This document shows, piece by piece, positions 59,901 to 64,000 of a stretch of 64,000 nt of DNA (position 1 is its first letter; the number at the start of each line of letters is the position of its first letter). The position numbers were made by a program, and so were the translations under genes. Under the pieces are notes generated by a model, which ran no database searches, had not been told where the DNA came from, and was given only the letters and a program-made list of their open reading frames with translations. Source of the DNA: an uncultured Holophagaceae bacterium (GTDB taxonomy: Bacteria > Acidobacteriota > Holophagae > Holophagales > Holophagaceae); the NCBI GenBank assembly GCA_903937385.1, contig CAIZZF010000005.1, positions 186,001 through 250,000 of the forward strand. Direction: 5' to 3'.

Positions 59901-59982
59901 TTATCCTGGCGTCACCTTGATGTCCAAGCCTTTCGGCCTGAGGGAACTCCAGACCCATCTCGAGAGCATTGGGCTGGGGTGA
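56962..59982 (+). CDS. Multi-PAS hybrid sensor histidine kinase
   Basis: A 1006-residue soluble sensor. Start taken at ATG 56962 (AAGGGA upstream); a TTG at 56920 and an ATG at 56938 are alternatives. Five PAS/PAC units occupy about residues 1-630. Then come the H-box GGVAHDMNNVLG, the N-box FMNLCVNAVDAMPDKG, the DNGIGM and TGLGLSMV ATP-binding motifs, and a C-terminal receiver with VLLVDDDD, phosphoacceptor Asp in VILDMNMPG and the conserved lysine in MSKPFG. There is no membrane helix, so the signal is cytoplasmic, possibly redox or light through PAS domains. No separate response regulator is adjacent. Confidence 0.93.
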   Translation: MLPDFADLPDGIVFSDMQGQVQGFSPSTMTMFRYATDQEQTGRRVTDFLVPEDRARAAGHFSRRLLGEEPGLKHYRGLRADGSTFPIEVNGQTILGADGQPKEVLFIIRDLSGRRGMEQKLEKTAQLLQAAFRVAGMGQIITNLQDPTWPWACSPGVDEMLGIDLDFEKNREGWATLLHPEDRDRVLSQVRESVQQHQPFSEQFRIIRPTDGELRWIAAWADTQHDEDGNPLQQIGILQDITTSKQAELAVAESEARFRTWFRLPLVGIAISAPSKGWLEVNDHLCTMLGYRPEELRSMTWAEITHPEDLASDETQFERVLQGNLEGYSLEKRFVRKDGSIQPSELSTRSVRRPDGKVDYMVTLVQDISERRKAEEALRTSEAMYRELLERQGEGFGVLDEQERFVLTNPVAEQIFGAAPGSLVGRSLMEFLSKDQQERIRQETLLRAQGTQSTYDLQIRRDDGTPRSLLITATPAAHHEGKALQVIGVFRDVTDQKQTENALLEAHLHLESLVSAIPGVVYQFLVTPTREWKFLYVSEGIQDLYGVPPEAALRDQNALSERIHPEDRACHRQAVMDAARDFKFWAHEHRIITPNGQMKWVRAYAQPVRQQDGGVLWNGVLLDWTDRKLAEEEKLHLQHQLQQAQKMESLGSLAGGVAHDMNNVLGAILGLASAQIGSQPYGSPLHKAFDTICKATERGGKMVKSLLSFARQAPTEESRLDLNAILSEQVTLLERTTLAKVRLQLNLQADLHPILGDASALAHAFMNLCVNAVDAMPDKGTLTLHTRNVDYDWVEVVVEDNGIGMPKGVLEKAMDPFFTTKEVGKGTGLGLSMVFSTVTAHQGQIELQSEPGQGTRVMLRFPACQQEPQPPTAEPVVAEQTTAPQGGLKVLLVDDDDLILSAVEMLLEVMGHRVHIAPSGEEALGLLEAGFAPDLVILDMNMPGLGGAGTLPRLRGLCPEVPVLLSTGRADRTALTLASAYPGVTLMSKPFGLRELQTHLESIGLG

Positions 59983-60042
59983 ACGCCTGTCCTGATCTCC
60001 TGGCAAAGGGTGGGCCCGGTCGGGACCGCGCCTATCCAGGGT

Positions 60043-60159
60043 CTACTTCACCCCATCCATCCAGATGATCAGCTTCAGGAGGAGGGCGGAGGACAGCACC
60101 ACCGCGACCAGGTAGAGCCCGATCAGGAACCGGTTTGAGGTAGTCGCGTTCGCCGCCAT
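60043..60159 (-). CDS. Small single-helix membrane protein (38 residues)
   Basis: Read from ATG 60159 with a very good AAGGAG 6 nt upstream. The product has a short polar start (MAANATTSNRFL), one hydrophobic helix (about residues 12-33, IGLYLVAVVLSSALLLKLII) and a WMDGVK tail. A longer frame in another register over the same bases is not coding-like. It is too short for usual gene callers. No family is known to me; it may be a regulatory or stabilising micro-protein. Confidence 0.65.
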   Translation of the reverse strand: MAANATTSNRFLIGLYLVAVVLSSALLLKLIIWMDGVK

Positions 60160-60190
60160 GGGGTTCTCCTTGGGGTCGGGGTTGTTGTGT

Positions 60191-60219
60191 TTGACAATTC
60201 TTGTGATGCACCATACTAC
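60191..60219 (+). promoter_or_regulatory. Promoter-like sequence without an obvious gene
   Basis: A perfect TTGACA and a TACTAC are separated by 17 nt, pointing right, away from the small membrane protein gene and into a gap before convergent genes. It may drive an untranslated RNA or be accidental. Confidence 0.3.
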
Positions 60220-60346
60220 GGGTCCGGTGACACCACCTAGCTAATTTCCCCTAGAAGAAATGACTTTTCTGCCGCTCCTGGAGGGCCGGGGTTCAAACGC
60301 CCGCCACAGACCTGCGGCCCCCGCAGCCATTCCTTAGGGTTCGGGG

Positions 60347-61012
60347 TCACGCCACGGGCAGGATCAGCTCCGGGCTGTCGTTGCGCACATTCCCCACGGC
60401 GGTGCCCACCGGGTGGGCGCGCATCCGTTCGCTGGGACAGGGCACCAGCAGGCGCTGGAGGTCCCGGGTCTGGGCAGCCGGATCCAGCCACTCGCTCCAG
60501 GCGGGCTTCGGCAGGATCACCGGCATCCGGTTGTGGATGTCGGCCATGAGTCCATTGGGTTCGGTGGTGATGATGCAGGTGCTCACCATCACCTCGCCAT
60601 CGGGCCCCTGCCAGTCCTCCAGGAGGCCGGCGAAGGCGAACAGGTCCCCCTCACTAGGATGGATGTAGAAGGGCTGCTTGCTCTTCCCCTGGGCCTTCCA
60701 CTCGTAGAAGCCCGAGGCCGGGACGAGGCAGCGCTTGCGCCGGAAGGCCGAGCGGAACGTGGGCTTCTCCTCCAGCGTCTCGGCCCGGGCGTTGATGGGC
60801 CGGGCACTGAGGTTCGGATTCTTCACCCAGCCCGGGATGAGGCCCCAGAACGCGACATCGGCCACCAGTCCATTCCGCTCCGGGCGCACGATGACCACAT
60901 GCTGGCCCGGGGCGATGTTGTAGCCCTTCACGATCTGGAAGCCCGGCGGCACCATGCCGAAGGCCTCCGCCAGGGTCTTGGCGTCGAAGGTGAAGGTGTA
61001 GCGGCCGCACAT
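60347..61012 (-). CDS. SRAP-family (YedK/HMCES-like) DNA-protein crosslinking protein
   Basis: A 221-residue protein. Start placed at the ATG at 61012 so that Cys2 is exposed after Met removal (MCGRYTF), as the mechanism requires. Further motifs are PINARAETLEEKP (about 74-86), the catalytic Glu in ASGFYEWK (about 102) and HNRMPVIL (about 160). The family shields abasic sites in single-stranded DNA by forming a thiazolidine bond through Cys2. The open frame upstream of 61012 is antisense to nothing useful. Confidence 0.92.
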   Translation of the reverse strand: MCGRYTFTFDAKTLAEAFGMVPPGFQIVKGYNIAPGQHVVIVRPERNGLVADVAFWGLIPGWVKNPNLSARPINARAETLEEKPTFRSAFRRKRCLVPASGFYEWKAQGKSKQPFYIHPSEGDLFAFAGLLEDWQGPDGEVMVSTCIITTEPNGLMADIHNRMPVILPKPAWSEWLDPAAQTRDLQRLLVPCPSERMRAHPVGTAVGNVRNDSPELILPVA

Positions 61013-61053
61013 GCCGCCCATGATAGCCCTGCGCAAGCGGGATCGACGGCCCT

Positions 61054-61503
61054 TCAGTCGTCGCTGGTGATGCGCGAGGAGACCCTGCGTTTCTCGGTGC
61101 CCGCCACGATGCAGGCCGACCACTTGGCGGTGGTGTCGCTCCTCGTGTACTCGAGCTGATAGGTTTCCCCGACCCTGGCGTTGATGGAGAGATCAAAGCC
61201 GGTGGCGTTGGGGATGGGCTGGCCCGCAGGGGTCCGGACCTTCCTGAACTTCACGGCGAGGGTGTGAATCCCGGGAGCCAGTTCCAGTCGCTCGCCTTCA
61301 TCCGGGCGGATGCTCCTCCCGTCGATGCTGTGGATATAGACGTCCAGCTTGAGGGTCGCCTGCAGGAAGGCCATGTCGGTCCGCGGGGCCGGAGGCTGCT
61401 GTTGCGACTGCGTCTGCGGCAGCGAGGACTTGCGCCGGGGAACCGGCGCACAGGCCAGCAGGGCGAGAAGGACGAGGGGGAGGGATCGTTGCATCAGGTT
61501 CAT
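61054..61503 (-). CDS. Hypothetical lipoprotein
   Basis: A 149-residue product from ATG 61503 (AGGAG 5 nt upstream). An ATG at 61533 that overlaps the previous stop (ATGA) is an alternative start. Signal peptide with lipobox LLAC, then a Gln/Pro-rich linker and a beta-rich domain with LKLDVYIHSIDGRSI, LELAPGIHTLAVKF and ETYQLEYT. The GIHTLAVKF strand resembles PEGA-like domains. It is co-transcribed with the gene at 61530. Confidence 0.7.
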   Translation of the reverse strand: MNLMQRSLPLVLLALLACAPVPRRKSSLPQTQSQQQPPAPRTDMAFLQATLKLDVYIHSIDGRSIRPDEGERLELAPGIHTLAVKFRKVRTPAGQPIPNATGFDLSINARVGETYQLEYTRSDTTAKWSACIVAGTEKRRVSSRITSDD

Positions 61504-61529
61504 GCCCGCTCCTGCGTGGGTCTTGCTGG

Positions 61530-62027
61530 TCATCGCGGTTTCGGGACGGGTGGGGGCGCCGGCTTCGGCCCACCGGGGAGGGCGGGTCCTTCAGCCTCCC
61601 ATAGCTTCAGGACCTCCAGATAGACGTCTACGGGTATCGGCTCCGGGGCCTTCCGGGGCCGGGCCTTGGCAGTGCTGAGCACCCGACCGCCGTCAGCCGA
61701 GAGCTTGGAGGGGTCGCTGGAGAGCACCTTGCCCTCGGCCTGGACGGCCTTGGCCTGCTGGTCCCGGTGCTCCATGAGGACCTTGCGAAGCCATGGGCAG
61801 AACGCCTTCTTGTCCGGGAAGACCGTCAGGTATTCCCGGCACCGTGCGGGTGAGGGCTGCACCACCTGGACCAGGGCCTGCTTGATCTGAGTCGGGAACC
61901 GGTAGCTGGGTTCGAGCAAGTGGAACCCCAGAGGGGAGTCGTAGGTCCAGAGCACCGTCGATTTGGAGGGCTTCGTATCCTGCGAGAGGAGCGTTAGAGA
62001 AGCCAGGAACAGGGCCGCGGTTCGCAT
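61530..62027 (-). CDS. Hypothetical secreted protein
   Basis: A 165-residue protein with a short signal-like start (MRTAALFLASLTLLSQ) and GGAGG 5 nt upstream of the ATG. The middle has two cysteines (SPARCREYLTV and KAFCPWLRKVL), perhaps a disulfide. The C-terminal 30 residues are Pro-rich and disordered. I recognise no family. Its stop overlaps the possible early start of the lipoprotein gene downstream. Confidence 0.6.
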   Translation of the reverse strand: MRTAALFLASLTLLSQDTKPSKSTVLWTYDSPLGFHLLEPSYRFPTQIKQALVQVVQPSPARCREYLTVFPDKKAFCPWLRKVLMEHRDQQAKAVQAEGKVLSSDPSKLSADGGRVLSTAKARPRKAPEPIPVDVYLEVLKLWEAEGPALPGGPKPAPPPVPKPR

Positions 62028-62104
62028 GGGACCTCCGGTGCGTCACGGGTGGGGGCGGGAGAGCCGCCAGGCTCAGCATACGCCTACAGCAGCGGTCGCC
62101 CAGT

Positions 62105-62446
62105 TCAGCGCCAGTGACCCTCGATCCAGAACCAGCCGCGCTCGTGGCGCTCCCAGTGGCCATCGACCCACATGGCCGCGGGCCGGGGCCGGGCATGGTA
62201 GTAGCCGGGAACCCACACGTAGACCCGCCCGTCCCAAGCCCAGTGGCCCGCCACCCAGACCTGCTCCAGAACCGGGGGCGACGGCACCCGCTCGACGCGC
62301 ACCGGGGGCGGTTCCCGCTCCACGTAGGTCATGCGGACCACCGGGATGGGGGCGATGATGGCGACCCGCCCCCGGGGGCCGACCAGGCAGGCCGTGCTGA
62401 GGAGGGCGGTGGTGGCGACAAGGAGGAGGGCGTGGATCGATTGCAT
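62105..62446 (-). CDS. YXWGXW-repeat lipoprotein
   Basis: A 113-residue lipoprotein with a signal peptide and lipobox STAC. The mature part repeats an aromatic motif: VWVAGHWAWDGRVYVWVPGYY, then MWVDGHWERHERGWFWIEGHW (shown here in two pieces). This is the YXWGXW/BcpO-type repeat seen in many Gram-negative surface lipoproteins. Role unknown. Start set at the ATG at 62446, the only one giving a proper signal peptide. Confidence 0.85.
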   Translation of the reverse strand: MQSIHALLLVATTALLSTACLVGPRGRVAIIAPIPVVRMTYVEREPPPVRVERVPSPPVLEQVWVAGHWAWDGRVYVWVPGYYHARPRPAAMWVDGHWERHERGWFWIEGHWR

Positions 62447-62618
62447 GGGATGCCTCAAGCTGAAGACAGATCCAGGGAGCCCGGCTGTCCGCTTGCTCAT
62501 TGGACGGCACCCCAGGCCCCAAGGTTGAGGAAGGGCGGGGAGGTTCGGGTGGCCGGCCCGCAGGCAACCGGAAAAAAGGAGGGGAGCCCCGAGACCGCCC
62601 AGGCTCCAGAATGGGACC

Positions 62619-63368
62619 ATGCTCGCCTTCACCAAACTCCTCGGAATGCTCTGCATGCCCCTGGGCCTGCTGTGGCTGGGACTGGCCCTGGCGGCGACCT
62701 GGGCGTTCCGGAAGAGGCTGCGGGGGCTTGGGGCCTTCCTGGTACTGCTCTTCCTGGGTTTCACCCTGGCGGGCAATGTCCAGGTGGGAGCCTGGGTCAT
62801 GGGTCGGCTCGAGTCCGAGGTGCCTCCCCTGTCCGAAAGCAGCGCGCCCTTCGATGCCCTCTTCGTGCTGGGTGGCGGCAGCCAGATTGATGACCAGGGA
62901 CGCCCCCTGCTCAGCACCGGTGGTGACCGCATCGTCGAGGCGGCCCGCCTGTGGCATGCCGGCCGGGCCACCTGCCTGGTGGCCAGCGGAGCCTCGGACG
63001 ATGCCCCTGTCGGGCGCCGGAACCTGGGCGCCGAGACCCGCGCCATCTGGGTGAGCCTGGGCATCCCCAGCACCGCCATCCAGGTCCTGGAGGAACCCTG
63101 CTTCATCACGCGGCAGGAGATCCAGGCCTACGGCCGCCTGAAGACCCGGGAGGGCTGGCGCCGCGTCGGGCTGGTCAGCTCAGCCTGGCACCTGCCCCGG
63201 GCCATGGCCCGGGCCCGGCGGGAGGGGCTCGCCGTCGTGCCTGTGCCCAGTGACCGGCGGGGCCGGGCCCCCCGGTTCCAGCTCTGGCACCTGGTCCCCC
63301 AGGAAGAGGGCTTCCAGAAGACCCAGCTGGCCTGCTGGGAGTACCTGGGCAGGCTCGCGGGTCGCTGA
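62619..63368 (+). CDS. YdcF/ElyC-family (DUF218) membrane protein
   Basis: A 249-residue protein with two N-terminal membrane helices (about 8-28 and 35-55) and a DUF218 domain. LFVLGGGSQIDDQG, the GDRIVEAARLW helix, LVASGASDD, GAETRAIWVSLGIP and VSSAWHLPRAMARAR are the family hallmarks. Homologues such as ElyC affect peptidoglycan or lipid-carrier metabolism; some YdcF proteins bind SAM. It stands alone between two minus-strand genes. Confidence 0.88.
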   Translation: MLAFTKLLGMLCMPLGLLWLGLALAATWAFRKRLRGLGAFLVLLFLGFTLAGNVQVGAWVMGRLESEVPPLSESSAPFDALFVLGGGSQIDDQGRPLLSTGGDRIVEAARLWHAGRATCLVASGASDDAPVGRRNLGAETRAIWVSLGIPSTAIQVLEEPCFITRQEIQAYGRLKTREGWRRVGLVSSAWHLPRAMARARREGLAVVPVPSDRRGRAPRFQLWHLVPQEEGFQKTQLACWEYLGRLAGR

Positions 63369-63373
63369 CGCCC

Positions 63374-64000
63374 CTAGGGCTTGCCGGCGTCAGCCGGGCC
63401 CTGCTTCTTGGTTTCAATCTGCCCCGCCATGCGGCTGGCGCAGTCAGGACACATGCCGTGGCTGAAGGTCGCGGAGCTCTGCTCGTGGAGGTAGTCCTCG
63501 AAGCTGCCCCAGCCCTTGTCCTCGTCCTTCACCTTCCGGCACCAGGCGCAGATCCGGATCATCCCGTGCAGGTTGCGCGCATTGCCCAGGGCGAGCTGGG
63601 CCGCCTCCAGGAGCGTCTGGGCCGTCTCAAGGTAGGTGGTGATCTGATTGGGGAAGGCCAGCTGCGCCAAAGCCAGCGCCCCCATGGGACCATCCGGCCC
63701 CTCGAACCGGAGCAGCATGCCATCCCCGGCCTCGGTGGGGTGCAACCCCACGGCACAGGCCCGCAACTCAGCCTCCAGCCCGGTCCGGGGTGACCCGGGC
63801 GGGACCCACTGCGCCACACCCCACTGGCCCTTCCAGTGGGAGAGCCAGAGCATGGTGCCCGGCGCGAAGAGGCTCTGGGCCACATCCAGCAGCACCCGCA
63901 CGATGGCTTCTTCGTCGATGGTGGCCGAGAGCCGCTGGACCAGGTCGACCAGGGCGGCCTGCTCAGCCAGGCGTCGCCGGGCCTGACCCAGCTCCTCGGC
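63374..64000 (-). CDS. GAF-domain sensor protein, 5' end beyond window
   Basis: The minus-strand frame is open from the right edge through 63374, so the N-terminus is missing. The visible 208 residues include VDLVQRLSATIDEEAIVRVL (a helix leading into GAF), a GAF domain (SLFAPGTMLWLSHW) and a C-terminal IRICAWCRKVKDEDKGW with a later FSHGMCPDCA. This CxxC..CPxC tail is common at the end of GAF or PAS signalling proteins. Upstream domains, perhaps PAS or a receiver, lie outside. A GTG at 63901 is not the real start. Confidence 0.82.
   Translation of the reverse strand, partial: AEELGQARRRLAEQAALVDLVQRLSATIDEEAIVRVLLDVAQSLFAPGTMLWLSHWKGQWGVAQWVPPGSPRTGLEAELRACAVGLHPTEAGDGMLLRFEGPDGPMGALALAQLAFPNQITTYLETAQTLLEAAQLALGNARNLHGMIRICAWCRKVKDEDKGWGSFEDYLHEQSSATFSHGMCPDCASRMAGQIETKKQGPADAGKP

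Noticed and set aside
60032-60214. A 60-codon minus-strand frame over the small membrane protein
   Set aside because: It has no ribosome-binding site and an unstructured translation. The 38-codon frame in another register fits much better.
54100-60400. Possible direct repeat of the tRNA-Glu 3' end as island border
   Set aside because: I found only a short GGGGTTCAA-like match near 60273, too weak to call an attachment site.

Overview
The window is 64 kb of high-GC bacterial chromosome, densely packed with genes on both strands and read as core genome plus one accessory stretch. Three things point to an anaerobic, respiring Gram-negative of the Acidobacteriota, most likely class Holophagae (Geothrix-like): a heptose kinase and outer-membrane-type proteins, a multihaem nitrite reductase pair (nrfHA), and a bacterial AGL-type glycogen debranching enzyme inside a full glycogen cluster. 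The taxon is inferred from gene content and style, not from a marker search.

Layout. 1-2692: ABC-2 exporter operon (ATPase, permease, second ATPase cut by the left edge). 2778-10664: a membrane protein, dnaE, cysE with a small membrane protein, a secreted cyclophilin and a prepilin peptidase. 10677-14073: an esterase, methylmalonyl-CoA epimerase, a YecH-like protein, then tmk-holB. 14160-19532: a zinc-ribbon protein, hldE kinase domain with a Trm112-like mini-gene, a VirK/YbjX protein, an SGNH-type lipoprotein whose motif blocks are in permuted order, and a beta-barrel protein. 19555-26979: a TDT transporter, a large membrane Fe-S oxidoreductase, a degenerate QueD-like protein, a signal peptidase, and the N-degron operon clpS-clpA-aat. 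27041-40040: glycogen cluster, glgC-glgA-pgi on the plus strand converging on debranching enzyme-glgB-glgP on the minus strand, with a GAF protein between. 40153-45361: murA, prs, a methyltransferase, a mini acyl-adenylate-like protein and a WYL regulator. 45413-49204: nrfHA and small envelope proteins.

49214-53855 is a tightly overlapped minus-strand signalling operon: two unrecognised proteins, two FHA-GGDEF diguanylate cyclases and a Ser/Thr kinase. Two tRNA genes (Gln-CTG, Glu-CTC) follow at 53948-54126. Downstream of them lies an accessory stretch (about 54.2-60.3 kb): a zinc-ribbon/photoactive-yellow-protein-like PAS protein, a frameshifted phage-like remnant, a low-GC isoprenylcysteine-methyltransferase-like gene, a hemerythrin, a multi-PAS hybrid histidine kinase and a 38-residue membrane protein. 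The window ends with an SRAP protein, small secreted proteins, a YdcF-like protein and a GAF sensor cut by the right edge.

A dispersed inverted-repeat family of about 110 bp, with arms made of degenerate AGCTGAC/AGCTATC units, occurs three times in intergenic positions. The items most worth following up are the permuted SGNH lipoprotein, the PYP-like protein, the kinase/FHA-GGDEF operon and this repeat family.
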